Origin: Chloroflexota bacterium
GTDB lineage: Bacteria > Chloroflexota > UBA11872
Assembly (NCBI GenBank): GCA_022824865.1
Contig: JAJDZD010000014.1
Coordinates: 42,095-106,094, forward strand
DNA length: 64,000 nt
Direction of reading: 5' to 3'
Below are positions 52,978-62,280 of the stretch, piece after piece; position 1 is the first letter of the stretch; every line of letters begins with the position of its first letter. The position numbers and the translations under genes were made by a program. Under the pieces are notes generated by a model, which saw nothing but the letters and a program-made list of their open reading frames with translations, was not told where the DNA came from and did no database searches.

Positions 52978-53801
52978 ACCTCCCGCCCCTGGTCGTCGTC
53001 GACGGCATGAACCTCCTTTGGCGGGCCGCCTACGGATTTCCGGCGCGAATCCGGGACAGCGAAGGCGAGGATGTGACACCCGTGTTCGGATTCTTCGCTC
53101 TGCTTCGGAAGGCCATCCACGGCCTGATGCCGTGTGAGGCGGTGGTGGTCTACGATGGGGAAGGCTCCACTGAATCTCGCGTGGAGATGGCGCCGGACTA
53201 CAAGGCGAACCGAGCCGGCGCGGACTATTCCCACCTGGCCTGGCTGCCGACGATTTACGCGGGACTGCGGACCATCGGCCTCGAGTTCGAGGAGACGACC
53301 GGCGCCGAGGCCGACGATGTGATCGCGGAGCTCGTCCGCGGCGTTGGAGCGAGTCGGTCCAGTGTCATCGTGTCGGTGGATCGCGACTTCTACCAGCTAC
53401 TCAGCGATCAGGTGGCGATTGCAAACACGATGCGCAAGAGCACCGACCAGATCGTGGACGGCGATGAGATTCGCACACGCTTCGGCGTGGAACCCTGGCA
53501 GTGGTGCGACTACATGGCCCTGGTCGGAGACACCTCGGACAATATCCCCGGGGTCCGCGGCATCGGTCCCAAGCGCGCCGCGGCCGCGCTGGCCGGCGGC
53601 CACGTGATCGAGAACCTCAACGACGTCGTCAACCAGGCGTGGTGGGGACGCTACTTCGACGGACGTACAGAGGCAGCGCTCAAGGCTCGCGATCTAATCC
53701 GCTTCGTCCCGGACGTCCAGACGTCGATCCGGATCACCGGTCGCGAGTCCCGGCCCCTTCCCCTCGCAGTTGACCTGCTCAGAATTATTGGCGTCTGGTA
53801 G
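52974..53801 (+). CDS. Stand-alone 5'-3' exonuclease (Pol I N-terminal type)
   Basis: 275 residues. Matches the 5'-nuclease domain of DNA polymerase I: VVVDGMNLLWRAAYGF, VVVYDGEG, SRVEMAPDYKANRA, EADDVIAELV, VSVDRDFYQLL, GDTSDNIPGVRGIGPKRAA (the HhH GIGPKxA). The polymerase part is absent and the tail ends soon after the HhH domain. Acts on flaps/gaps in DNA (inference from family). GTGA overlap with the GNAT gene indicates translational coupling. Confidence 0.88.
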   Translation: MNLPPLVVVDGMNLLWRAAYGFPARIRDSEGEDVTPVFGFFALLRKAIHGLMPCEAVVVYDGEGSTESRVEMAPDYKANRAGADYSHLAWLPTIYAGLRTIGLEFEETTGAEADDVIAELVRGVGASRSSVIVSVDRDFYQLLSDQVAIANTMRKSTDQIVDGDEIRTRFGVEPWQWCDYMALVGDTSDNIPGVRGIGPKRAAAALAGGHVIENLNDVVNQAWWGRYFDGRTEAALKARDLIRFVPDVQTSIRITGRESRPLPLAVDLLRIIGVW

Positions 53802-53808
53802 CGGGCGG

Positions 53809-54513
53809 TCAGCGCTGCAAGACCAAAGCCGGCAGATCGCTGAGCCGCGAGATCGTGGGGACACCCGCTGGTGCGCCACCCGTGCCGAGCGGATCAAACC
53901 ACACGCCCGTCAGCCCCGCGTCGCGGGCCCCCAGCGCGTCCACGTCCAATCGATCTCCTACGTGCAGGCAATCCGACGGCGATGCGCCCATGGCGTCGCA
54001 GGCCGCCTGGAAGATCTCCGGTTGCGGCTTGGCGACGCCGATGTCTCCGGAGATCAGCACGGCGGCGAAGCGATCGAGAATGCCGACCGATGCGAGCTTT
54101 TGACGCTGCTGCGTTGACGACCCGTTGCTGATGACTCCAAGGCGGCAACTATCCAGAGCGTCCAGGGTTTCGACTGCATCGGGAAAAAGCTGCCAGGCCC
54201 CGTCGTAGAACTCACGGTAGACGGTATGGATGGCGTCGACTTCGGCGTCGGGCATCTGATCCGGTGTCAGTCCGAACAGATCGCGAATTCGTGCGCGGCG
54301 CTGGCCGATGAACGAGGTCTCGCCGCGCAGGTAGCGCTCGAAGTGGTGGTCCAGCAATGTGATCCAGCGTTGCATAAGCCGTTCGTCACACCCGCCCAGC
54401 CAATCCCGATACCTGTCGAACAAGCCCAGCGCGCCGGCTCGCGTTGCCGCGGCGTCATCGATCAGCGTGTCGTCGATGTCAAAGAACACGGTCTGCACTG
54501 ACGATTCCGCCAT
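53809..54513 (-). CDS. HAD-superfamily hydrolase, phosphatase-like
   Basis: 234 residues. HAD motif I FFDIDDTLIDDAA, motif II VISNGSS, motif III Lys in KPQPEIFQ and motif IV HVGDRLDVDALGARDAG. A helical cap occupies about residues 20-100. Small-molecule phosphatase, substrate unknown. Convergent with the exonuclease gene (7 bp between stops). Confidence 0.85.
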   Translation of the reverse strand: MAESSVQTVFFDIDDTLIDDAAATRAGALGLFDRYRDWLGGCDERLMQRWITLLDHHFERYLRGETSFIGQRRARIRDLFGLTPDQMPDAEVDAIHTVYREFYDGAWQLFPDAVETLDALDSCRLGVISNGSSTQQRQKLASVGILDRFAAVLISGDIGVAKPQPEIFQAACDAMGASPSDCLHVGDRLDVDALGARDAGLTGVWFDPLGTGGAPAGVPTISRLSDLPALVLQR

Positions 54514-54695
54514 GTCACTCCGTCCGCTGAAAGCAACTGCTCAAGCCAGCTTGCCGGACACCAATGCCCCTGTCGCGACATTCCCGCGTGCGGCATCGAA
54601 CCATGGGCGACGAAGGCAATTGGCGAACTATCAAAGGGCTCGAATCAGAGGCGCTACGCTCGCTCCCGTCTGTGGTCCGTCCTCTGGGGCGCCGC

Positions 54696-55475
54696 ATGCG
54701 GATATGCCTGATTGGGGACACTCATGGCTTTGTGCCCGGGCTGGAGGCGGCGCTGGCAGCGTGCCGGCGGCATGCGCCCGACCTGATCGTGCATTGCGGC
54801 GATTTCCTGACGTCGCCGTTTTCGCCCGATCCGCCGGGCGAGACGATCGAGCTGCTGCGCGCGGAGGGCGTCGAGGTCATCTACGGCAACAACGAGGCGT
54901 ATTTCCGGGACTGGGGGACGCCGCGTTGGGAAGCGACCGTGTCCGAACGGCGGCGGAGGCCTGACTCGCCCGATTCCTTCCTGTCGCTGATCGAACCGGG
55001 GCAGGCCGAGCTCAGTCTGTCGGAGCTTGCATGGCTGCGAGCCTTGCCTGCCGAGCTTTCGCTGGATGGGGCGCGGCAGGGCGACGTGTACGTCTGCCAC
55101 GGCATGCCCGGCAATCCGTTCGCCACTACCTGGGACACCGATCCAGCATTCACGCCGGATTTCACCGCCGGGGAGATTGACGCCGCGCTGTCCCGCCCGG
55201 CCGTCGCCTCGGCCGACCTGTTCCTGTGCGGCCATACCCCCGGCCCCACCCTGCTCCGCACCGCGTTGCCCAACGGCCGAGAGGCGCTGGTCGTCCGTAG
55301 TTCCGGCCACCTACCCGGCGAGGGACCCGGCCCGTGGCACCAGGGCATCTGCGTGCTGACCGACCGCGGTGATCCGCTTTCAGGGTTCGCTCGCTGGAGC
55401 ATCGAGTTCGAATGGGCGCCGTTCGAGCCCCGCGATCCGAATTGGTCGGGCCTGGCAACGAGCCCAACGATCTGA
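54696..55475 (+). CDS. Metallophosphoesterase
   Basis: 259 residues starting at MRICLIGDTHGFV (metal D-x-H). VIVHCGDFLTSPF-type second motif, YGNNEAYF (GNNE), CHGMPGNP and CGHTPGP give the dimetal phosphoesterase set. Start ATG 54696 is where the fold begins; upstream in-frame sequence has no conserved features. Stop overlaps the next gene ATG (TGATG) by one base. Confidence 0.85.
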   Translation: MRICLIGDTHGFVPGLEAALAACRRHAPDLIVHCGDFLTSPFSPDPPGETIELLRAEGVEVIYGNNEAYFRDWGTPRWEATVSERRRRPDSPDSFLSLIEPGQAELSLSELAWLRALPAELSLDGARQGDVYVCHGMPGNPFATTWDTDPAFTPDFTAGEIDAALSRPAVASADLFLCGHTPGPTLLRTALPNGREALVVRSSGHLPGEGPGPWHQGICVLTDRGDPLSGFARWSIEFEWAPFEPRDPNWSGLATSPTI

Positions 55476-56167
55476 TGTCCGCCTACGACCCGATTGCCGA
55501 CTGGTACGCGGCGCAGGCCCAGTCGGGTTCGTTGCGACGGTTTCTCGATCACCTGGCTCGTGGCCTCCTCGAGCTGGCCGGCGACGTGTCTGGCAAGCGG
55601 GTCCTGGACGCGGGCTGCGGCGAAGGTCACGTGGCGCGGCTGTTTGCGAGCCACGGGGCCAGGGTTGTGGGCGTGGACATCTCGCCGCGGCTCCTGGAGC
55701 ACGCACGGGAACTCGAGGCGCGGGATCCGCACGGGATCGAGTTCGTGGAGAGGGACCTGGGCAAAGGGCTGCCTTCCCACAAAGGCGCGTTTGACGTGGC
55801 GACGGCGAACATGATGCTCGACGACTGCGAGGATCTGGCAGGTGTCCTGGGTGGGATTGCCGACGCCCTCAAGCCCGGCGGCCGCCTGCTGCTGTCGATG
55901 AACAGTCCCTACGCGCTCGCCGCGCGCGGCAAGGTGGACGACTACTTTGCGTCAGGAACGCTCGCCCAGACGTTCGGCACGGAGCGAGCCGAGTACGAAG
56001 TCCCTTTCTACTTCCGAACCTTCGAGGAGTGGGTGGCGGCGTTTCGGCAGGCAGGCTTCCTGCTGCGCGGCCTGGTGGACGTTCCGCCCGACCCAGGCGA
56101 CCCGCATCTGCCGGACGATCCGGTGCCCAAGATCATGTTGGTCGAGCTGTTGCGGCCTGCAGCGTGA
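55475..56167 (+). CDS. Class I SAM-dependent methyltransferase
   Basis: 230 residues. SAM-binding VLDAGCGEGHVARLFA, motif GVDISPRLLEHAREL and DVATANMMLDDCEDL. Small-molecule or menaquinone/ubiquinone-type methyltransferase branch (Methyltransf_11), target unknown. Coupled to the metallophosphoesterase by a 1-base overlap. Confidence 0.85.
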   Translation: MSAYDPIADWYAAQAQSGSLRRFLDHLARGLLELAGDVSGKRVLDAGCGEGHVARLFASHGARVVGVDISPRLLEHARELEARDPHGIEFVERDLGKGLPSHKGAFDVATANMMLDDCEDLAGVLGGIADALKPGGRLLLSMNSPYALAARGKVDDYFASGTLAQTFGTERAEYEVPFYFRTFEEWVAAFRQAGFLLRGLVDVPPDPGDPHLPDDPVPKIMLVELLRPAA

Positions 56168-56226
56168 GCACACGCCCAGGCGCACACTAGGCTTATCGCG
56201 AGAACTCGCCCTGCTGGGAGGAAGCA

Positions 56227-57321
56227 GTGGCTACGGATGTAACGGTGCTGGGGGCCGGCAATACCGGCTTTGCGGTGTCGGCCAACCTGACCCTGGCGGG
56301 GCACTCGGTCACCCTGGCCGAACTGCCCGACTTCCCGGAGGCCATCGCCCCTGTGCGCGAGTCGCGCAGGATCGAGTTGCTGGGCGTGGCGCACACGGGG
56401 TCGGCCCGGACTGCCGAGATTACGGACGACGTGGCGGCGGCCGCGGCGGCCTCGGACACGCTGTTGGTCATCGTGCCGGCGTACGGTCACGCGCCGTGGG
56501 CCGAGGCGCTGGTGCCGCACCTGCGCGACGATCAGACTCTGACCCTGATGCCCGGCACGCTGGGCGCGCTGGAAGTGGCGCGCATCCTGCGTGAAGCCGG
56601 TGCGCCGCCGATTCCGGTGGCTGAGACGGACACGGCGCCCTACGTCTGCCGCAAGACCGGTCCCGCGGAGGCGACGATCTGGGGCGTGGTTCCGCACATG
56701 GGGCTGGGGGTGTTTCCGGCCTCGGCCACCGAGCGCGTGCATGCCGGGCTGGGGCGGTTCTTTCCCGGAATCGTGGCCCTGCCGGACGTGTTTGCCTGCG
56801 GGCTGGGCGCCATGAACCCGGTGGTGCATCCGCCCGGGGTGCTGCTGAATGCCGGGCGCATCGAGCGCTCGCGCGGCGAGTTTTACTTCTACGACGAAGG
56901 CGTCACGCCCGGGGTGGTGGACGCCATCATGGCGCTGGACGGGGAGCGCCGGGCGGTGGCCGCCGCCCTCGGCCACCAGTTGCCCGACGCCGCCCAAGCA
57001 TTCCACGCCGCCGGGTTCGGTCCGCATGCCGATCCGCCCGACCTCTGGGCCACGATCAACGGCAGCCGGATGCTCACCGCCCTGAAGGCGCCGGGCCAGT
57101 TGGATACCCGCTGGCTCTCCGAGGATGTTCCTTACGGTCTGCGCGCCTGGTCCGGTCTTGGTGACGCCCTGGAGGTACCCACGCCGGTGATGGACGCCGT
57201 CATAACCCTTGGACTCACCGTTCTCCACGAGCCGATGGACACCAACCGCCGCACCTTGGCTGATCTGGGGCTGGAGGGGATGGACCGAGACGGGATGTTG
57301 GAGTACGCGCGCAGAGGCTGA
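56227..57321 (+). CDS. Octopine/nopaline dehydrogenase-type oxidoreductase
   Basis: 364 residues, GTG start with GGGAGGAAG upstream. Rossmann VLGAGNTGFAVSANLTLAGH and the family region GAMNPVVHPPGVLLNAGRIERSRGEFYFYDEG, as in octopine dehydrogenases that join an amino acid to an oxo acid or act on opine-like compounds. The exact substrate is unknown. It heads a local group of dehydrogenase genes through 60.8 kb. Confidence 0.82.
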   Translation: MATDVTVLGAGNTGFAVSANLTLAGHSVTLAELPDFPEAIAPVRESRRIELLGVAHTGSARTAEITDDVAAAAAASDTLLVIVPAYGHAPWAEALVPHLRDDQTLTLMPGTLGALEVARILREAGAPPIPVAETDTAPYVCRKTGPAEATIWGVVPHMGLGVFPASATERVHAGLGRFFPGIVALPDVFACGLGAMNPVVHPPGVLLNAGRIERSRGEFYFYDEGVTPGVVDAIMALDGERRAVAAALGHQLPDAAQAFHAAGFGPHADPPDLWATINGSRMLTALKAPGQLDTRWLSEDVPYGLRAWSGLGDALEVPTPVMDAVITLGLTVLHEPMDTNRRTLADLGLEGMDRDGMLEYARRG

Positions 57322-57351
57322 AGCTCCGGCGCCGACGAGAGGAACTTGGAG

Positions 57352-58476
57352 ATGCCGGCGGACATGGACTGCTTAGCGGATTGGGGCGCCCAGTTGCCCC
57401 TGATCACGCAGTCTGATGGCCTGCACAATCCGCCGGCCTGGCTGCAAGAGCGAGTCGTTCGCTATGTGGCGAGTGTTGAAGCTCCGCCGGGTGATCTGCT
57501 GCCGTTCAGGGACAACCCGCAGGCTGGCGCTTCGGCCGATATCGAGACCATCGTCTGGGCGCTGGTGGCCTTGCGGCAGGTCGGCGCGGAGGACGCGATC
57601 GGGCGCGCACGGCCGCGGGCGCTGGCGGCCTTGCATGCGGCCTTCAACTCCGAGTTGGGCATCTATGAGCCGACAGCGACCCAGATTGGCGGCGGACCGG
57701 GCACTTGGCGGATGCACTTTGACGCGGTGGTGCGAATTGGATTCGAGGTTTTGGGCGAGCCCGCGCGGCCGTTTCCGCGTGGATTGGATCGCCTGTCTGA
57801 CTTGCCGTGGGCGCCGGTGGGCGAGGAGGCCTGGCGGCCGTGGCTGGACCAGGCCTGGGCCGAGGATCCGCGCTCGGCGGCCAAGGCAGCGTTCCAGTAC
57901 TTGTGGTTCTACACGCGGTTCGCGGGCTGCAACCATGTCGACGATTTGGACGATCAGGGGCGGCAGGTGCTGGCCTATATGGAGGCGCGCCGCGACCCGG
58001 TATCCGGATTCATCGGCACTGGGCCGGGCGTGGAGCTGGGCTGGGCTATGCGGGGTCACCGGAACCTGGGGCTAAACCTGCTGTGGCCGCTGGGGGTGGA
58101 CGAGCCGGGGATTAAGCGGATGATCGACGCCACCCTGGCCTGCCGGCGGACCGACGGGCTGTTCCACGACGGCAGCATGTGCGCCAACATGGACGCCGTT
58201 CACCTGCTGGCCGAGTACGGGCGGCGGACTGAGCACCGTCGCGCCGAAGCCATCCAGTCAGCCCGCCGCTGCGTCGCGGCCATGTTCCGCCGCCTGGCCT
58301 CGCCGGTTGGGGGCTTCTGGTATGCGTTGGGTGAACGCGACGCCAACGATGCGGCTGACATCCACACCACCAATGGCCTGGCCTTTGCGCTGTTTACGCT
58401 GAATTACTGGCAGGCGTTGGACGCTGAAGCCCGAGAGGATCTGGGGAAGGCGCTGGCGGCTTGTCGTTGGATGTAG
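57352..58476 (+). CDS. (Alpha/alpha)-barrel-like protein of unknown function
   Basis: 374 residues from ATG with GAGAGGA 8 bases upstream. Helical repeats with conserved aromatic/Gly turns (for example RDPVSGFIGTGPG, RRTDGLFHDGSM and PVGGFWYALG) look like an alpha-toroid, as in prenyltransferase- or glycosidase-related proteins. No catalytic motif can be named. Between the opine dehydrogenase-like and iron alcohol dehydrogenase genes. Confidence 0.6.
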   Translation: MPADMDCLADWGAQLPLITQSDGLHNPPAWLQERVVRYVASVEAPPGDLLPFRDNPQAGASADIETIVWALVALRQVGAEDAIGRARPRALAALHAAFNSELGIYEPTATQIGGGPGTWRMHFDAVVRIGFEVLGEPARPFPRGLDRLSDLPWAPVGEEAWRPWLDQAWAEDPRSAAKAAFQYLWFYTRFAGCNHVDDLDDQGRQVLAYMEARRDPVSGFIGTGPGVELGWAMRGHRNLGLNLLWPLGVDEPGIKRMIDATLACRRTDGLFHDGSMCANMDAVHLLAEYGRRTEHRRAEAIQSARRCVAAMFRRLASPVGGFWYALGERDANDAADIHTTNGLAFALFTLNYWQALDAEAREDLGKALAACRWM

Positions 58477-58486
58477 GGCTGTTCGC

Positions 58487-59653
58487 TTAGTAGATGCCTT
58501 CCAGCAGGCTGGTGAGTTCGGCGGCGTTGGGTTGGACGGGGCTGTTGTCAGCGACGCGGGTGTTGGTGAGGGTGGCGGCGGCTACGTCGGGGAGCCAGGC
58601 GCGTTGGACGCCGACCTCTTCCAGCCGAGTCGGCAGGCCGACCTGGTCCACCAGGCGCTCCATTACGGCCACGCCTGCCTGTGCTCGCTCGGTTTCGTCC
58701 GACACGTCGGGTGAAACGCCCAGCGGTTCGGCCAGTTCGGCCATCAGCGCCGGATTCTGCTCGGCGGCCAGGCGCATGACGGGTAGCAGGCAGAGGGTGT
58801 TGGCGACGCCGTGGGGGATGCCGGCGCGGGCGCCGATGGCGTGGGCCAGGCCATGGACCAGGATGACGCCGGCGTTGGCCAGGGTGTAGCCGGCCTGCAG
58901 GCAGGCGTAGGACATCTGGTCGCGGGCTTCGCGGTCGGTGCCGTCGGCCACGGCGCGGGGCAGGAACTCCAGCGTGCGGCGCATGGCGTCGGCGGCGGGC
59001 TGGCGGGTGTGCTGGGTGGCGCGCTTGGTGATGAACGACTCGGCCGCATGACAGAAGGTGTCCATGCCGGTGGCCGCCGTGATGTGCGGCGGGACCGAGT
59101 CGGTGAGCGCCGGGTCGATCAGCGCGGTCTGCGGATAGATGTAGGGGCTGACGACGGTCATCTTGTTGGAGCGGTCGGGCAGCACCATCACGGCGTTGCC
59201 GGTGACCTCCGAAGCGGTTCCGGCGGTGGTCGGGATGCTGATGGTTGGGACGCCGGGTTTGCGGACCACCTCCACGCCGATCCAGTCCTCGGCCCGGCCG
59301 CCGTTGGTGACGACGCAGGCGGCGATCTGCGAGGTATCCATGGCGCTGCCGCCGCCCAGGCCCAGGACCACGGCGGGTTCGGTCTGGTGGATGGCTTCGG
59401 CGCAGGCGTCCACGCTGTCGGTGGGCGGTTCCGGCTCAACCTCGTACCAGACCTCGGCGTCAATGCCGGCGTCTGCCAGCACGTCGGTTACGCGCTCGAC
59501 CACCCCGGCCTCCAGGAGTCCCCTGTCGGTGACGACCAGCACCGGGCCGTCGGCGATGCGGCGTACGTGGTCGGGCAACTCGTCCAGGCAGCCACGTCCG
59601 AAGACGACGGTGGGGGTGGTGCGGTAGGTCCAGCGGTCGAGCAGGTTCGCCAT
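58487..59653 (-). CDS. Iron-containing alcohol dehydrogenase
   Basis: 388 residues. NAD-binding GLGGGSAMDTSQIAA and metal ligands in FCHAAESFI and HGLAHAIGARAGIPHG. Start at MANLLDRWTY chosen as the normal N-terminus (10 codons after an alternative ATG). Oxidises primary alcohols or reduces aldehydes; substrate not predicted. Divergent from the Ldh-type dehydrogenase gene across 83 bp. Confidence 0.88.
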   Translation of the reverse strand: MANLLDRWTYRTTPTVVFGRGCLDELPDHVRRIADGPVLVVTDRGLLEAGVVERVTDVLADAGIDAEVWYEVEPEPPTDSVDACAEAIHQTEPAVVLGLGGGSAMDTSQIAACVVTNGGRAEDWIGVEVVRKPGVPTISIPTTAGTASEVTGNAVMVLPDRSNKMTVVSPYIYPQTALIDPALTDSVPPHITAATGMDTFCHAAESFITKRATQHTRQPAADAMRRTLEFLPRAVADGTDREARDQMSYACLQAGYTLANAGVILVHGLAHAIGARAGIPHGVANTLCLLPVMRLAAEQNPALMAELAEPLGVSPDVSDETERAQAGVAVMERLVDQVGLPTRLEEVGVQRAWLPDVAAATLTNTRVADNSPVQPNAAELTSLLEGIY

Positions 59654-59736
59654 GCGGTGAGTTTCCGTTGGGGGGCCGGTCATTATGTCGGCAAACGCCC
59701 TACCATGCGCTGGACCGCCGCCGAACGGATCCCCCA

Positions 59737-60777
59737 ATGATCGACCTCAGCATCGACGGCGTCAGCGCCGCCAGCACTCGCATATTTATGGCCGCCGGGG
59801 TACCCCGGGACATGGCCGAGCAGATCACAACCTGGCTGGTGAACTCCAACCTGTCGGGGCATCCCTCGCATGGATTGCAGCGGGTGACGGAGTACGTGCG
59901 GCAGATCAAGGAAGGGCACATGGACCCGGCGGCGCGGCCGCGGGTGCACGTGGAAACCGACACCACGGTGGTGCTGGATGGGCAGGCGGGGCTGGGGCAC
60001 TTTGCGGCGGACCGGTTGACGCGCGAGCTGGCCGCCAAGTGCCGCGAATCGCAGATTGCGATGGGCGGGATCATCAACGGGCGGCACATCGGGCGGCTGG
60101 GCGAGTGGGGCGAGCTGGCGGCGGACCTGGGGGTGGTGCTGTACATCTCGCTGGGGTCCGCCAGCGGCTGGATGACGTCGACGTTCGGGGCGGCCGAGGG
60201 ACGGCTGGGGACAAATCCGATTGCGTTCGGGGCGCCGGGGTTGGAGGGCGATTCGTTCGTGATGGATTTCGCCACCAGCGCGGCGGCGGAAGGCAAGGTG
60301 CGGGTGGCGCGCGATAGCGGGAAGTCGGTGCCGGAGGGATGGATCCGGGACTCGGAAGGGCGACCCACCACCGATCCCAACGACTTCTACGACGGGGGCA
60401 CGATGCTGACGTTCGGGGAGCACAAGGGGTCGGCCATCGCGATCATGACGACGCTGCTGTCGGTGGTGACGGCGAGCGCGGGGGAGGACCTTGGCGAAGG
60501 GGCGTCGGTGTTTGCGTTTGCGATTGACGTGGATGCGTTCGGGCGGGGGGATGAGACGCGGGGGTTGATCCAGCATCAGCTGGAGCGGGTGCGGTCGGCG
60601 GCGCCGGCGGAGGGGTTCAGCGACGTGCAGGTGCCGGGGGACTTCGAACGGCGGTCGCGGGCGGCGCTGGGGGGCGGGCCGCTGCAGCTGCCGGGGCCGA
60701 CGTGGGAAGGGTTCCTGGAGGCGGCGGAACGAGTGGAGATTTCAAGGGCGGAGATCGAGGGGCTGGCGCTGGGGTAG
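59737..60777 (+). CDS. Ldh/MDH2-family malate/lactate/sulfolactate dehydrogenase
   Basis: 346 residues. Family features: NSNLSGHPSHGLQRV, GIINGRHIGRLGEWGELAADLG and FGEHKGSAIAIMTTLLS, then a NAD(P)-binding Rossmann-like core unlike classic LDH. The Ldh (PF02615) family oxidises malate, lactate, ureidoglycolate or sulfolactate with NAD. The neighbours point to a hydroxy-acid catabolic route; which acid is unclear. Starts with ATG 59737. Confidence 0.85.
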   Translation: MIDLSIDGVSAASTRIFMAAGVPRDMAEQITTWLVNSNLSGHPSHGLQRVTEYVRQIKEGHMDPAARPRVHVETDTTVVLDGQAGLGHFAADRLTRELAAKCRESQIAMGGIINGRHIGRLGEWGELAADLGVVLYISLGSASGWMTSTFGAAEGRLGTNPIAFGAPGLEGDSFVMDFATSAAAEGKVRVARDSGKSVPEGWIRDSEGRPTTDPNDFYDGGTMLTFGEHKGSAIAIMTTLLSVVTASAGEDLGEGASVFAFAIDVDAFGRGDETRGLIQHQLERVRSAAPAEGFSDVQVPGDFERRSRAALGGGPLQLPGPTWEGFLEAAERVEISRAEIEGLALG

Positions 60778-60798
60778 CGCGGGCGTGGAAGGAGTGAG

Positions 60799-61362
60799 TT
60801 GAAAGTAGCTTGGGGTGAGAAGGAGAGCGGCAGGCTTCGGATCCACGATGTGACGCTGGGGGCGGGGGCGGTGACTCTGCGGCCGCTAAACGAAGATGAC
60901 TGGGAGCTGGTGGTGGGGTTGTGGAACGACCCGGAGATTGCGTGTTACGCGGATGAGGAGCCGAGGACGTACACGACCGAGCAGGTGCAGGGGATTGTGC
61001 GGGGGATTTCCTGGGCGGGGTTTTGTTTCGTTATCGAGTTTGAGGGAACGACCGTCGGCGAGTGCTGGCTTCAGGAAATGAACATGGAGCGGATTCTGCG
61101 GCGGTATCCGGGGTTGGATTGCCGGCGGATCGATATCGAGATTCAGAAGGATTTCTGGGACCGGGGGATCGGGTCGACGGCGATCGGGTTGCTGGTGGGG
61201 TTTGGGTTTGAAGCGGAAGGGGCGGACGGGATTTTTGCGGTGGATGTGGGGGAGGAGAACGGGCGGAGTTTGCGGGCGTTTGGGAAGAGTGGCTTTGGAG
61301 TGGATGGGGAGAGGGAGGGGAGCTTTGACCTGGTGGTGTGGGCTGGGCGGGGAGGGAGCTAA
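60799..61362 (+). CDS. GNAT family N-acetyltransferase
   Basis: 187 residues. RimJ/RimL-type GNAT: VTLRPLNEDDWELVVGLWNDPEIACYADE, IDIEIQKDFWDRGIGSTAIG (acetyl-CoA loop) and AFGKSGFGVDGEREGSFDLVVW. TTG start. Acetylates an unknown amine. Composition is very G-rich on the plus strand here (codon use biased to GGG/GGT-type). Confidence 0.75.
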   Translation: MKVAWGEKESGRLRIHDVTLGAGAVTLRPLNEDDWELVVGLWNDPEIACYADEEPRTYTTEQVQGIVRGISWAGFCFVIEFEGTTVGECWLQEMNMERILRRYPGLDCRRIDIEIQKDFWDRGIGSTAIGLLVGFGFEAEGADGIFAVDVGEENGRSLRAFGKSGFGVDGEREGSFDLVVWAGRGGS

Positions 61363-61748
61363 GAGGGCGAGGTTGGGAGTCTTTGGTCTAGGTGGGTTGC
61401 CAGGGGTGGCTTGGGTGCCGGTTGGGTGGTTGGTTGCTGCTGGGTCCCGGCCGGGGACGCCGGGATGGCGGAGGGGACGAAGACGGGCGGGTCGGAGACC
61501 GTGCCCTTACGCAAGATCACCACGACGGCTAGGGGTTGGGTGCGCGGAAGTGGCCGGTTGGAAGCCGGCCGTTACGCAAGGTTGGGGAGGGGGACCAGGC
61601 AGACTGACTTTAGCCCGTCCCCCGAGGCGGGGACGTTCGGTGCTTGGGGCGTTGTTGTGTGCCGGTGGGGGTGTTTCTACACTTTGGCAGGCAATGTTCC
61701 GGGGCCCGGGATGGGGCATCACCTGGGCTGATGAGAACTGGAGTTCAC
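61363..61748. other. G-rich intergenic region with short inverted repeats
   Basis: 386 bases without a convincing gene. Small hairpins such as GGCCGG-TTGGAAG-CCGGCC near 61550 are visible. Probably a dispersed intergenic repeat; nothing functional recognised. Confidence 0.4.
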
Positions 61749-61964
61749 GTGAAGGCGCCCGCGGAGATCATTTTTGAAGTGACGGAAGCCGTGGAGGGCG
61801 GGTTTGACGCGCGGGCGCTTGGCTACAGCATTTTCACGCAAGGGGACGATTGGGCGGACCTGAAAGCAATGGTGAGGGACGCCGTGACCTGCCACTTTGG
61901 CGACACGGGCGAGGTGAAGGTGGTCCGGCTGCATTTCGTTAAGGACGAAGCCATCGCCGTATGA
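61749..61964 (+). CDS. hicB: HicB-like (DUF1902 type) small antitoxin
   Basis: 71 residues from GTG with GGAG 5 bases upstream. Matches small HicB/DUF1902 proteins: IFEVTEAVEGGFDARALGYSIFTQGDDW, KAMVRDAVTCHFGDT, VVRLHFVKDEAIAV. Antitoxin partner of the HicA gene that starts 4 bases before its stop (ATGA overlap). An ATG 6 codons upstream is possible. Confidence 0.8.
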   Translation: MKAPAEIIFEVTEAVEGGFDARALGYSIFTQGDDWADLKAMVRDAVTCHFGDTGEVKVVRLHFVKDEAIAV

Positions 61965-62212
61965 GGCTTCCCCGCGACCTGTCGGGCGAAGACCTGGCCC
62001 GTCTGTTGCGTCGCCGCTATGGGTATGAACCGGTCCGGCAGCGAGGCAGCCACATGACGCTGACCAGAACCAGCGGCGAGGAGTCGCATAGCGTGACGGT
62101 TCCGCGCCATCGGGCGCTGCGCGTGGGCACGCTGGGCGGGATCGTGGCGGACGTTGCCGCACACCTGGGCACAACGCAAGACGCGGTGCGGCGCGAGCTT
62201 TTCGGCTCGTAG
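61961..62212 (+). CDS. hicA: HicA-family toxin
   Basis: 83 residues with the HicA dsRNA-binding-like fold: SGEDLARLLRRRYGYEPVRQRGSHMTLTR (catalytic His in GSHMTL) and VTVPRHRALRVGTLGGIVADVAAHLG. Ribonuclease that blocks translation when free. Overlaps the HicB-like gene by 4 bases. Note the order hicB-hicA rather than the common hicA-hicB. Confidence 0.85.
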   Translation: MRLPRDLSGEDLARLLRRRYGYEPVRQRGSHMTLTRTSGEESHSVTVPRHRALRVGTLGGIVADVAAHLGTTQDAVRRELFGS

Positions 62213-62280
62213 CCCAGGATCTCTCTGGGCAGGGGGCTGCGGAGTAGTCTGAGAGGGACGAAGCGAGCGAGGAAGCGGCA

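Noticed and set aside
61411..61731. Possible gene in the G-rich gap after the GNAT gene
   Set aside because: No domain, low complexity, and contains repeat-like hairpins.
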